Assembly: GCA_003241175.1 (NCBI GenBank)
Contig: QFOI01000060.1
Span: 1 to 12,182 of the forward strand
Direction of reading: 5' to 3'
Source of the DNA: Pseudopedobacter saltans
GTDB lineage: Bacteria; Bacteroidota; Bacteroidia; Chitinophagales; Chitinophagaceae
Length of the DNA stretch: 12,182 nucleotides
A program made the translations under genes and the position numbers. Each line of letters starts with the position of its first letter. Position 1 is the stretch's first letter. This document shows positions 1 through 7,566 of the stretch, piece after piece. The notes under the pieces were generated by a model, which saw nothing but the letters and a program-made list of their open reading frames with translations, did not search any database and had not been told where the DNA came from.

Positions 1-2049
1 TATCAATTCCAAACCAGTGAGGAAAGATATTTTTTTGTTTTTAGCCCATTTTGTTTTGACGATACGATGGCCGTAATTAGCCATCATCTGCGCCGCATTG
101 GGGCAATTGGTTCGATGTATAATCAAACCCTTTCCTGTACTGACAAATCCAAATACATCGTCTCCCGGAATCGGATTGCAACATTTGGCGAGTGTGTACA
201 TGATCTTGTCACTGCTCTCCCCAAAAATGATCAATTCGGAATCTTTCTTTGGTATTGGTGTTGCGGCTTTTTCTGTAACTGGAACCTCAACAACAGCGGG
301 CTTTTCAGGTTTGGGTATTTCGATTTTATAGCCAACGACCTTGAATGTTTTGAGTTCTTTTAGGTCTATGACTTTCTTCGCAATATTGTAAAGTAGATCC
401 AGCTGAGAGCTTGTTTTGTAAAACGCAACCAACTCGTCAATGTTAGCGGTACTCATGTCAGCACCAATACTGTCTAACCGTCTTTGCAATATGTACTTAC
501 CATCTTCCGCAATAGCTCTTTTTTCTTCTTTGAGAGCATCTTTGATTTTACTCTTTGCTTTTGCCGTAACTACATAACCCAACCAATCCTCATTTGGTTT
601 TTGCTTATTGCTGGTAATGATTTCAACCTGATCTCCACTACGTAGCTTATGGCTAATGGGAACAAGTTTATGATTGACTTTCGCGCCAATACATTTGCTA
701 CCAATAGCAGAGTGTATACTAAAGGCAAAATCCAAGGCGGTAGAACCTACCGGCATCATTTTTACATCTCCTTTTGGAGTATACACATAAATTTCCTCAG
801 CAAGAAAACTCGTTTTGAAATCTTGCAAAAATTCCATGCTGTCCGCATCAGGATTGCCGATCACTTCACGGATCTGTTCAAACCATTTGTCAAATGGATC
901 GGCATTCGTTGTGCCTTCTTTGTATTTATAATGCGCAGCTAAGCCCTTTTCTGCGATTTCGTTCATTCGTTTGGTGCGGATTTGAACTTCTACCCATTTA
1001 CCCTGCGGTCCCATCACAGTGGTATGCAGCGCTTCATATCCATTGCTTTTGGGATTACTCAACCAATCTCTAAGTCTTTCCGGTGAGGGTGTATATTCGT
1101 CCGTAATTAGGGAATATACTTTCCAACATTCTTCTTTTTCCTTCGTGGGTGGGCTGTCCAATATAATCCTGATAGCAAAAAGGTCATACACTTCTTCAAA
1201 AGGAACACCTTTGGTTTTTATCTTATGCCAAATAGAATGGATGCTTTTGGGGCGACCATAAATCTCAAAATTAAAACCAGATTCAGCCAACTTCGTCTTG
1301 ATTGGCTTGATAAACTCGTTGATGTAGCGATTACGCTCTCTTTTTGTTTCAGAAAGCTTTTTGGCAATCAGCTTATATTCGACAGGCTCCAGATACTTCA
1401 TGGAAAGGTCTTCCATTTCAGTCTTAATCGCATACAAACCCATTCTATGCGCTAAAGGAGCATATACCCAAACCGTTTCACTGGCTATTTTGAGTTGCTT
1501 TTCCCTTTTCATGGAATCCAGCGTACGCATATTGTGCAAGCGATCAGCAAGCTTTATCAATATCACACGAGGGTCGTCTGTTAAGGTCAACAATATTTTC
1601 TTGAAATTTTCAGCTTGTGGAGTTGATGAGGCGTTGTCAACCACAGTTGATATCTTGGTGAGTCCATCGACAATTCGAGCAATTTCATGTCCAAATTCAC
1701 GTTCAATATCCTCCAAAGTAATATCTGTGTCTTCCACCGTATCATGCAAAAGTGCACAAATGGTACTGCGTACTCCCAATCCAATTTCTTCCACACAGAT
1801 CATCGCTACAGCAATAGGATGGAAAATATAGGGTTCGCCACTCTTTCTGCGCATGGACTTATGCGCCTCCGCAGCAATTTCAAAAGCACGACGCAAAGAT
1901 TCTTTATCACCTTTTTTAAGTCTGGGACGAAGAGCTCGTAACAGCGCCCTGTAGCGTCGTACAATCTCTTTTCGTTCTTCGTCTTCGTTCAAAGTATATT
2001 GAGGGACAGGTCTTTCGACCTCAACTATCATATTTTCTTCTTCATTCAT
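1..2049 (-). CDS. rel: Bifunctional (p)ppGpp synthetase/hydrolase, RelA/SpoT family (3' end cut by window edge)
   Basis: This cytosolic enzyme makes the alarmone (p)ppGpp from GTP/GDP and ATP and also hydrolyses it, driving the stringent response. The frame is open from the ATG at 2049 to base 1 (683 codons). The N-terminal HD hydrolase keeps its metal ligands: H63, H102-D103 in the motif HDTVEDTD, and D169/N173 in LADRLHNMRTL. The synthetase domain follows (about 240-370), with the NGYEALHTTV motif (Y338) and the catalytic EVQIRT glutamate (E354). A TGS domain starts near residue 420. A zinc-finger-like segment has C623, C624, H645 and C649. The last residues (TKWAKN...) look like the start of the C-terminal ACT domain, so roughly 50-60 residues are missing beyond the window. 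Intact HD residues argue for a bifunctional Rel, not a synthetase-only RelA. The start is supported by GGAGAG eight bases upstream. Confidence 0.96.
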   Translation of the reverse strand, partial: MNEEENMIVEVERPVPQYTLNEDEERKEIVRRYRALLRALRPRLKKGDKESLRRAFEIAAEAHKSMRRKSGEPYIFHPIAVAMICVEEIGLGVRSTICALLHDTVEDTDITLEDIEREFGHEIARIVDGLTKISTVVDNASSTPQAENFKKILLTLTDDPRVILIKLADRLHNMRTLDSMKREKQLKIASETVWVYAPLAHRMGLYAIKTEMEDLSMKYLEPVEYKLIAKKLSETKRERNRYINEFIKPIKTKLAESGFNFEIYGRPKSIHSIWHKIKTKGVPFEEVYDLFAIRIILDSPPTKEKEECWKVYSLITDEYTPSPERLRDWLSNPKSNGYEALHTTVMGPQGKWVEVQIRTKRMNEIAEKGLAAHYKYKEGTTNADPFDKWFEQIREVIGNPDADSMEFLQDFKTSFLAEEIYVYTPKGDVKMMPVGSTALDFAFSIHSAIGSKCIGAKVNHKLVPISHKLRSGDQVEIITSNKQKPNEDWLGYVVTAKAKSKIKDALKEEKRAIAEDGKYILQRRLDSIGADMSTANIDELVAFYKTSSQLDLLYNIAKKVIDLKELKTFKVVGYKIEIPKPEKPAVVEVPVTEKAATPIPKKDSELIIFGESSDKIMYTLAKCCNPIPGDDVFGFVSTGKGLIIHRTNCPNAAQMMANYGHRIVKTKWAKNKKISFLTGLELI

Positions 2050-2057
2050 AAATTGAT

Positions 2058-2063
2058 CTCTCC
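2058..2063 (-). promoter_or_regulatory. Ribosome binding site of rel
   Basis: On the minus strand GGAGAG lies eight bases before the ATG at 2049. It is a good Shine-Dalgarno match and fixes the start codon of the RelA/SpoT gene. It stands out because several other genes in this window, such as the cupin gene and folC, have no such element. Confidence 0.6.
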
Positions 2064-2199
2064 AATAAAATTACTCAACAAATCTTTTACTATTCCTAAT
2101 CCTTTACATCGGCCACTTTTGATAGAAATGTCAAGTAAATCAGGTGCTTATAATATTGTGAATTTAACAAAATTTGTTGGATAGAATCAAAATTTCTTT

Positions 2200-2231
2200 C
2201 AAATCTATGTTCGATTTTCGCTCTTAATCAA
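2200..2231 (-). promoter_or_regulatory. Candidate Bacteroidetes promoter for rel
   Basis: On the minus strand, TAGATTTG (2200-2207) is a perfect match to the Bacteroidetes -7 consensus TANNTTTG. A TTG lies 21 bases upstream (2229-2231), as expected for the -33 element. It would give a leader of roughly 140-150 nt before the rel ATG at 2049. The region is AT-rich, so a chance match is possible. Confidence 0.4.
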
Positions 2232-2244
2232 TATTTTTACTTAA

Positions 2245-2280
2245 AAAAAACAAGGAGAAGATTAGTTTCCTTTGTTTTTT
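2245..2280. terminator. Terminator-like hairpin in front of the TonB-family gene
   Basis: An A-rich left arm (2245-2256) pairs with a T-rich right arm (2268-2280), giving about 11 base pairs with one bulged T at 2273 and an 11-base loop, ending in a run of T. Because the arms are A and T runs, it could act in both directions. No gene ends just before it on either strand: rel starts at 2049 and reads away. It may be an attenuator in the leader of the TonB-family gene, the end of a small transcript, or a remnant of a lost gene. The stem has only three G-C pairs, so its strength is uncertain. Confidence 0.4.
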
Positions 2281-2289
2281 GCCTGATTT

Positions 2290-3285
2290 TTGTACAAAAA
2301 CCTCAAAACATACGTCTTGATAAATTCTATATCCAATACTCATATTAATAACAATACGAATGCCAAAGCGTTAGGACTGACAGCATTGACATGTTTGTTA
2401 TTGGTTTTATTGTTCATTTTCATTAGATGGCAAAATTCCATTGCACCTAACCCGGCAACTATTGACGATGGTGGCGTGGAAGTCAATTTTGGAAATAGTG
2501 ACCAAGGTATGGGAGATATTCCGCCGATGGTACAAGGAGATCCAGCACCTGAAGCACAAGAGTCCACTCCCACTCCCGAAGCTGCGACGCCTACACATGC
2601 AGAAGAGGAAGATACACACAAAGAGGTCGCAGCAAACAATGATGCGGACGCAACTGCCATAAAGACGTCACCCAAACCTAAAAAGGCGGAACGTCCAACA
2701 GAAAAGCCTGTGGAGAAAAAGAAAGTTGTGAAAACAACCACCACACCGCCCGTAACAACCCCTAAACATAATACAACAGCTCAAAATACATCAATTGCCA
2801 AAACACCAAAACCTGAAGCGCCAAAAGCGGTCTATAAAGGAGGAAATGGCAAAGGTGGTAATGGAGCTGACAGCTATAATGGCGTAAGTAGCCAAGGTGT
2901 CGCGGGAGGTCGTGGCGACCAAGGCAAGATGGGCGGCAACCCCAACTCGGACAGCTACAATGGCTCTGGACAAGGCACAGGAGGTTCTGGTTCTGGTAAA
3001 GGTAGCAGTGGTGTACAAGTGATTAGTGGTTTGAGTGGTAGACGTTTTGCAGGTTTTCCTTCATTTGAAGATAGTTTCAATGAAAATGCACGTGTATCGG
3101 TAGACATTTCAGTTGATGCTTCGGGGCATGTTACAAGTGCCAGCATCAACCCAAGAGGAACTACAACGACGAATAGCAATATCAGAAGCATTGCGCTACG
3201 TAGAGCGCGTCAATTAAAATTCAATGCCGGAAGTGCAGACAGCCAAACAGGAACGGTATCATTCAATTTCCGATTAAAAGGATAA
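2290..3285 (+). CDS. TonB family protein (energy transducer), unusual start
   Basis: This is probably an inner-membrane energy transducer linking the proton gradient to outer-membrane transport. Counting from TTG at 2290 (331 residues), one membrane helix spans about 28-45, followed by a periplasmic stalk rich in Pro, Lys, Glu and Thr (85-180). A Gly/Ser/Asn-rich linker (183-242) contains DSYNG twice, 27 residues apart. The C-terminal ~65 residues fit the TonB C-terminal fold, with VSVDISVDASGHVTSASI, a following helix (IRSIALRRARQLKF) and a final strand ending FNFRLKG. No in-frame ATG precedes the membrane helix. An in-frame TGA at 2284 limits the start to TTG 2290, TTG 2317 or a rarer codon. 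The N-terminus is therefore uncertain, while the body of the protein is clear. No exbB or exbD is adjacent. A terminator follows immediately, so it appears monocistronic. Confidence 0.85.
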   Translation: MYKNLKTYVLINSISNTHINNNTNAKALGLTALTCLLLVLLFIFIRWQNSIAPNPATIDDGGVEVNFGNSDQGMGDIPPMVQGDPAPEAQESTPTPEAATPTHAEEEDTHKEVAANNDADATAIKTSPKPKKAERPTEKPVEKKKVVKTTTTPPVTTPKHNTTAQNTSIAKTPKPEAPKAVYKGGNGKGGNGADSYNGVSSQGVAGGRGDQGKMGGNPNSDSYNGSGQGTGGSGSGKGSSGVQVISGLSGRRFAGFPSFEDSFNENARVSVDISVDASGHVTSASINPRGTTTTNSNIRSIALRRARQLKFNAGSADSQTGTVSFNFRLKG

Positions 3286-3307
3286 AATAACTTCTCAAAA
3301 AAATCGT

Positions 3308-3343
3308 AAAAGCCTCTGAGTTGATCAGGGGCTTTTGTTTTTC
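3308..3343 (+). terminator. Rho-independent terminator of the TonB-family gene
   Basis: A 12-bp stem (3308-3319 with 3325-3336; one T-G wobble) with a five-base loop is followed by a T-rich tail. It begins 22 bases after the stop of the TonB-family gene. The arms read AAAAGCCTCTGA and TCAGGGGCTTTT. It overlaps a TTG at 3321 that would otherwise extend folC upstream, which argues against that longer start. Confidence 0.85.
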
Positions 3344-3354
3344 TTATTGTTCAA

Positions 3355-3387
3355 TTTGTAATACTGCATTACCTTGCCGTATATTTT
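3355..3387 (+). promoter_or_regulatory. Candidate promoter of folC
   Basis: TTTG (3355-3358), a 21-base spacer and TATATTTT (3380-3387; one mismatch to TANNTTTG) resemble a Bacteroidetes promoter. The -7 element ends eight bases before the folC ATG, so the transcript would have almost no leader. No Shine-Dalgarno sequence precedes the ATG, which fits. Confidence 0.4.
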
Positions 3388-3395
3388 TTCAAGCC

Positions 3396-4694
3396 ATGAA
3401 CTATCAAGAAACGCTGACATATCTTTATGAACAGTTACCCATGTTTAGCCGTATTGGGGCTTCTGCGATCAAAAAAGACCTTACCAATACAATCAAGCTG
3501 TGCTCATTCCTCGGTAATCCTCAAGAGAAAATCCGAACAATACATATTGCCGGTACGAATGGTAAAGGCTCGACCAGCCATTTTCTTTCCGCCATTTTTC
3601 AAACGGCTGGTTACAAAACCGGACTTTACACTTCACCTCATATCAAGGATTTTAGGGAGCGCATCAAGATAGATGGAGAAATGTGTTCACAAGATTTTGT
3701 GGTTGATTTTGTAGAAAAAATCAAACCTTGTATTGCAGATATCCAACCTTCCTTTTTTGAGATCACAGTAGCAATGGCTTTTGAATATTTTGCGCAAGAG
3801 CAAGTCGACATCGCAATAATCGAGACTGGACTTGGCGGTAGACTTGACAGCACCAACATCGTTAATCCAGACTTGAGCATCATTACCAATATTGGTTGGG
3901 ATCACATGGATCTTTTAGGTAACAGTCTTGAATTGATTGCTGGAGAAAAAGCGGGAATTATCAAAGAAAATACACCTGTTGTCATTGGTGAATATCTGCC
4001 GGAAACATTACCCATTTTTATGCAAAAAGCAGAAGACGAGCATTCTCCTATTTTTCTGGCACAGGATCATTGGAAAATCATTTCCACCAAGGCCACACCA
4101 GAACTATTGGAATTAGAAGTAGAGCGTTTAGACAGAAAAACTAAATACACATTCAAACTTGATTTGACTGGAATCTATCAACAAGAAAATCTGATTACTG
4201 TTTTAGAAAGCTGTCAACATTTAGTCCAATTAGGTTGGAAAATCAACATAGAAACAATCCAAAAAGCTGCTTCTAATGTTAAAAGACTCACTCATCTGCA
4301 TGGCCGTTGGGATGTATTGGATCGTAATCCTTATTTGATTGCTGACGTTGGACATAACAAAGACGGCATGGTCGAAATCGTCAGAAGTCTTCATAACATT
4401 TCTTACAATAATCTTTACATCATTTGCGGTTTTGTTAAAGACAAAGATGTCTCTACCGCTTTATCTATATTGCCCAATGCAGCAAAATACATCTACACTC
4501 AGGCACATATACCTCGCGCGATGCCGGTAGAAGAATTAGCAACAATTGGAGAACAATGCAACCGAAAAGGTCATCTATGCGAGGATGTTAACGAAGCCAT
4601 AGCCTTTGCCAAAATAAAAGCATCTAAAGACGATTTGATATTGGTATGTGGTAGCTTTTTTGTTATTTCAGAGATTGAAGGTTATGAGTTATAG
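3396..4694 (+). CDS. folC: Bifunctional folylpolyglutamate synthase / dihydrofolate synthase
   Basis: This cytosolic Mur-ligase-family enzyme uses ATP to join glutamate to dihydropteroate, making dihydrofolate, and then adds further glutamates to folates. The 432-residue protein has the family's usual length. It shows the P-loop GTNGKGST (53-60), SPHIKDFRERI (80-90), GLGGRLDSTN (145-154) and the DHMDLLGNSLELIAGEKAGI block (169-188), whose lysine is normally carbamylated. GRWDVL starts the region before the C-terminal domain, where DVGHN (317-321) stands for the more common DGAHN, and KDKD (348-351) follows. I chose the ATG at 3396. A TTG at 3321 in the same frame lies inside the upstream terminator and would add an unrelated leader. 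The gene has its own likely promoter and ends against the converging atp operon. Confidence 0.95.
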   Translation: MNYQETLTYLYEQLPMFSRIGASAIKKDLTNTIKLCSFLGNPQEKIRTIHIAGTNGKGSTSHFLSAIFQTAGYKTGLYTSPHIKDFRERIKIDGEMCSQDFVVDFVEKIKPCIADIQPSFFEITVAMAFEYFAQEQVDIAIIETGLGGRLDSTNIVNPDLSIITNIGWDHMDLLGNSLELIAGEKAGIIKENTPVVIGEYLPETLPIFMQKAEDEHSPIFLAQDHWKIISTKATPELLELEVERLDRKTKYTFKLDLTGIYQQENLITVLESCQHLVQLGWKINIETIQKAASNVKRLTHLHGRWDVLDRNPYLIADVGHNKDGMVEIVRSLHNISYNNLYIICGFVKDKDVSTALSILPNAAKYIYTQAHIPRAMPVEELATIGEQCNRKGHLCEDVNEAIAFAKIKASKDDLILVCGSFFVISEIEGYEL

Positions 4695-4719
4695 TTCAAT
4701 CTGAATTAGCAGTTAAATA

Positions 4720-4753
4720 AAATAAGCCTCGCAAAAATCTGCGAGGCTTATTT
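4720..4753. terminator. Bidirectional terminator between folC and atpA
   Basis: A 13-bp stem (4720-4732 with 4741-4753), with arms reading AATAAGCCTCGC and GCGAGGCTTATT and an eight-base loop, sits between the convergent folC stop (4694) and atpA stop (4773). A-rich and T-rich flanks on both sides suit termination in both directions. It marks the end of the atp operon at atpA. Confidence 0.88.
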
Positions 4754-4772
4754 ATTATTGAGTTTTCTCGAA

Positions 4773-6353
4773 TTATTTCTTAAATAATGGATATAATCCT
4801 TTTGCAAGAGCAACCATTTTCTTAACCCCGTCATCAGAAAGATTACCTTTCTTGAACTCAGCTAATACTTCGGGTAATTTGCTGTCCATTTCTAACAAGA
4901 ATTGTTTCTCGAAATCTTTGACCTTGTTTACAGGAATGTCTCTTAAAAGACCTTTTGTACCTAGGTAAATGATGGCGATTTGTTTTTCAACGCTATATGG
5001 AGAGAACTGAGGTTGTTTCAAAATTTCCACATTACGACTACCTTTATCCAAAACCAATTTAGTTGCAGGGTCAAGGTCTCCACCAAATTTAGAAAATGCT
5101 TCCAACTCACGGAACATCGCCTGATCCAATTTCAACGTACCAGATACTTTCTTCATCGATTTGATCTGTGCACTACCACCGACACGACTCACCGAAATAC
5201 CCACATTGATCGCTGGACGTATACCAGAGTTGAACAAAGTAGATTCCAAGAATACCTGTCCATCCGTGATAGAAATAACATTGGTCGGGATATAGGCAGA
5301 TACGTCACCAGCTTGCGTTTCAACAATAGGCAACGCCGTCAAACTACCACCACCTTTAACCAATGGTTTAATAGATTCAGGTAAATCGTTCATTGTTTTA
5401 GCCAATTCATCATTGTTGATGACTTTAGCTGCACGTTCAAGTAAACGGCTATGCAAATAGAAAACGTCACCAGGATATGCTTCACGTCCAGGAGGACGAC
5501 GCAATAACAAGGAAACCTCACGGTAAGCAACTGCTTGTTTAGATAAATCATCATAAACAATCAAAGCTGGCAAACCACGGTCACGGAAAAACTCTCCGAT
5601 AGCCGCTCCTGCAAATGGTGCATAGAACTGTAATGGAGCTGGATCTGATGCAGAGGCAGAAACAATTACAGTGTAAGGCAATGCGCCATTATCTTCAAAT
5701 GTTTTCATCACACTTGCAACAGTGGATGCCTTCTGACCTATAGCAACATATATACAATATACAGGTTTTCCTGCATCGTAGAATTCTTTTTGGTTGATGA
5801 TAGTATCAATACAGATAGCAGTTTTACCTACCTGACGGTCACCAATAATCAACTCACGTTGTCCACGACCAATAGGAATCATCGCATCGATCGCTTTAAT
5901 ACCCGTTTGTAATGGTTCTTTTACAGGTTCACGGAAGATAACACCTGGAGCCTTTCTTTCGATTGGCATTTCGTAAGTTTCTCCTTTGATAGGACCTTTA
6001 CCATCAATAGGCTCACCAAGTGTGTTGACAACACGACCTAGCATACCTTCACCGACTTTCAAAGAAGCTATCAATCCTGTACGACGTACCTTGTCTCCTT
6101 CTTTGATATCTTTACCTTCACCCATCAATACCACACCGACATTTTCTGCTTCAAGGTTAAGGGCGATAGCTTTTACACCATTTTCAAATTCAACTAATTC
6201 CCCAGAAGATACACTGTTCAATCCATATACACGAGCGATACCATCGCCAATCTGTAGGACTGTTCCGACTTCTTCTAATTCAGCAACCGTGTCGAAACCG
6301 CTTAACTGCTGCCTCAATATTGCGGAAATTTCATCAGGCTTAATCTCTGCCAT
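4773..6353 (-). CDS. atpA: F1Fo ATP synthase subunit alpha
   Basis: This is the regulatory nucleotide-binding subunit of the F1 head (alpha3 beta3), at the cytoplasmic face of the inner membrane. The 526-residue protein includes an N-terminal beta-barrel domain, the Walker A motif GDRQVGKT (171-178), the segment LPALIVYDDLSKQAVAYREV, and GISVSRVGGSAQ carrying the arginine finger (R390, counterpart of E. coli R376). It is about 13 residues longer than the E. coli protein, partly through extra residues around 311-335 (NNDELAKTMNDLPESIKPL). The ATG at 6353 gives the expected N-terminus (MAEIKPDEISAIL). It is the last gene of the local atp operon, 68 bp after atpH. atpG, which usually comes next, is absent; a strong terminator and folC follow instead. 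Confidence 0.98.
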   Translation of the reverse strand: MAEIKPDEISAILRQQLSGFDTVAELEEVGTVLQIGDGIARVYGLNSVSSGELVEFENGVKAIALNLEAENVGVVLMGEGKDIKEGDKVRRTGLIASLKVGEGMLGRVVNTLGEPIDGKGPIKGETYEMPIERKAPGVIFREPVKEPLQTGIKAIDAMIPIGRGQRELIIGDRQVGKTAICIDTIINQKEFYDAGKPVYCIYVAIGQKASTVASVMKTFEDNGALPYTVIVSASASDPAPLQFYAPFAGAAIGEFFRDRGLPALIVYDDLSKQAVAYREVSLLLRRPPGREAYPGDVFYLHSRLLERAAKVINNDELAKTMNDLPESIKPLVKGGGSLTALPIVETQAGDVSAYIPTNVISITDGQVFLESTLFNSGIRPAINVGISVSRVGGSAQIKSMKKVSGTLKLDQAMFRELEAFSKFGGDLDPATKLVLDKGSRNVEILKQPQFSPYSVEKQIAIIYLGTKGLLRDIPVNKVKDFEKQFLLEMDSKLPEVLAEFKKGNLSDDGVKKMVALAKGLYPLFKK

Positions 6354-6368
6354 ACTTTATAGATTTTG

Positions 6369-6385
6369 AATTCTCTAAGAGAATT
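6369..6385. repeat. Perfect inverted repeat just upstream of atpA
   Basis: AATTCTCT and AGAGAATT flank a single central base, forming a perfect 17-base palindrome 15 bases before the atpA start codon. In the mRNA it can fold into a seven-bp stem with a three-base loop. It may affect atpA translation or message stability, but an AT-rich spacer can produce such a repeat by chance. Confidence 0.6.
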
Positions 6386-6407
6386 TATGGTTTTGTATTT
6401 ATTTTAT

Positions 6408-6423
6408 AATTGAAAATTCAATT
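6408..6423. repeat. Inverted repeat overlapping the atpH stop codon
   Basis: AATTGAA, two central bases, then TTCAATT form a perfect palindrome that runs into the atpH stop codon (6422-6424). Together with the repeat at 6369-6385 it fills much of the atpH-atpA spacer with symmetrical sequence. It is AT-rich and of uncertain meaning. Confidence 0.5.
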
Positions 6424-6982
6424 AAACAGCAGCTACATAAGAACTGCCAGTAAATCGAAGTTTCAGGTCATTCAGTTTTCGGGATACGCTAGCATCAATC
6501 AATTTGTTATCGAATTCCAAAATAAAGCCACCGATGATGTCTGGATTAACCTTACTATTCAAACGAACTTTTTCAAATTGCGTTACCCCTTTCAACTTAT
6601 TGACAATAAGATCTTTGGTGGTATTATCCACTGCAATAGCGGTTGTCAATAGTACTTCATGGATACCGTTTGCGGCTTCATATTGTTCTATAAATGATTG
6701 AGCAATCTGATCCAAATACCGCGCTCTGTTTTTTTGGATAACTAAAGTAATGAATGCCCAAGACGCAGCAGATATATTGTCTTTCAAAATGGCGCCAACA
6801 ACGGATGATTTCTTTTCATCTTTAATGATTGGACTAGACAATAACCTAGTGAATTCTGGACTGGCATTTATAACAGCCTTCACGTATTGCATATCCTGAA
6901 ATACGTTTACAACTTGGTTGGTATTTTGAGCAAAATCCAACAAACTTTTGGCATAAACTCCAGCTAAACGAGGATTGCGCAT
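6422..6982 (-). CDS. atpH: F1Fo ATP synthase subunit delta
   Basis: This is the peripheral-stalk subunit that links the top of the F1 head to the b dimer (the bacterial counterpart of mitochondrial OSCP). The 186-residue length is normal for the family. The N-terminal helical domain opens with RLAGVYAKSLLDFAQ. The C-terminal region has the signature NPDIIGGFILEFDNKLIDAS followed by VSRKLNDLK. The ATG at 6982 leaves a 35-bp gap after atpF. Position in the order atpB-E-F-H-A confirms the assignment. Confidence 0.96.
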   Translation of the reverse strand: MRNPRLAGVYAKSLLDFAQNTNQVVNVFQDMQYVKAVINASPEFTRLLSSPIIKDEKKSSVVGAILKDNISAASWAFITLVIQKNRARYLDQIAQSFIEQYEAANGIHEVLLTTAIAVDNTTKDLIVNKLKGVTQFEKVRLNSKVNPDIIGGFILEFDNKLIDASVSRKLNDLKLRFTGSSYVAAV

Positions 6983-7017
6983 TATGATAAAACTATTTAA
7001 GTTTGTTCTAGAAGAAA

Positions 7018-7512
7018 TTAGTTCAATTTGATATCAGAAGTGAGGTCCGTAACAAATTTTTCTTGCTGGACTTTGTCAGACAATTCATGCCTCAAAACCT
7101 TCTCTGCTATCTCCAAAGCAATGGCACCTACTTGGTTTTTCACTTCAGCCAATGCTGCATTTTTCTGAGCAGTAATGGCAGTTTGCGCTTCACTAACCAA
7201 TTGGTTTTTCACTTTGACACCTTCCTCCTTAGCATCCGCAATTATTTTGTCAGCAGCCTCTTTGGACTCTTTTAACATGTTAGCTCTTTCATCTATTGCT
7301 TTTGCTAACAAAACTTCATTTTCTGATTGCAAAGAAGCCAACTCTGATTTTGCCTTTTCAGCTGCAGCAAGTGCATCTGCTATACCAGTTTCACGTTCTT
7401 TTAAAGTCTTCAGAATAGGTTTCCAAGCTGCCTTCCTCAAAATAATAAGAACGATAACGAACGCAATAAATGAGTAGATAACAATACCTAATCCAGGATT
7501 TAATAATTCCAT
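7018..7512 (-). CDS. atpF: F1Fo ATP synthase subunit b
   Basis: This is the peripheral-stalk subunit that anchors the stator in the membrane. The protein has 164 residues: one N-terminal membrane helix (about 7-27, GIVIYSFIAFVIVLIILRK), then a long, highly charged, alanine-rich coiled coil (about 40-155) that contacts delta and alpha. Only one b-type gene is present, so a b homodimer is expected. The ATG at 7512 matches the family N-terminus. It is separated from atpE by 111 bp containing a hairpin, the widest spacer inside the operon. Confidence 0.96.
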   Translation of the reverse strand: MELLNPGLGIVIYSFIAFVIVLIILRKAAWKPILKTLKERETGIADALAAAEKAKSELASLQSENEVLLAKAIDERANMLKESKEAADKIIADAKEEGVKVKNQLVSEAQTAITAQKNAALAEVKNQVGAIALEIAEKVLRHELSDKVQQEKFVTDLTSDIKLN

Positions 7513-7566
7513 ATTATGAGAATGTCGTTGTTATAATAAAAACGATAATTACTGACTTTTTTAAAA

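Noticed and set aside
1361..1831. 156-residue plus-strand open frame inside rel
   Set aside because: It is antisense to a well-conserved HD/synthetase region and its translation has no recognisable domain. It is a shadow of rel codon use.
1999..2184. Small plus-strand open frame (61 residues) overlapping the rel start
   Set aside because: It overlaps the rel start region and ribosome binding site, has no family resemblance, and lies partly antisense to rel coding sequence.
2340..2744. 134-residue minus-strand open frame opposite the TonB-family gene
   Set aside because: Ser/Val/Gly-rich shadow of a Pro/Thr/Glu-rich coding region; the plus-strand frame has a membrane anchor and TonB C-terminal domain.
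3321..3395. Upstream TTG extension of folC by 25 residues
   Set aside because: It starts inside the terminator of the preceding gene, and the added residues do not fit the FolC family. The ATG at 3396 gives the normal N-terminus and length.
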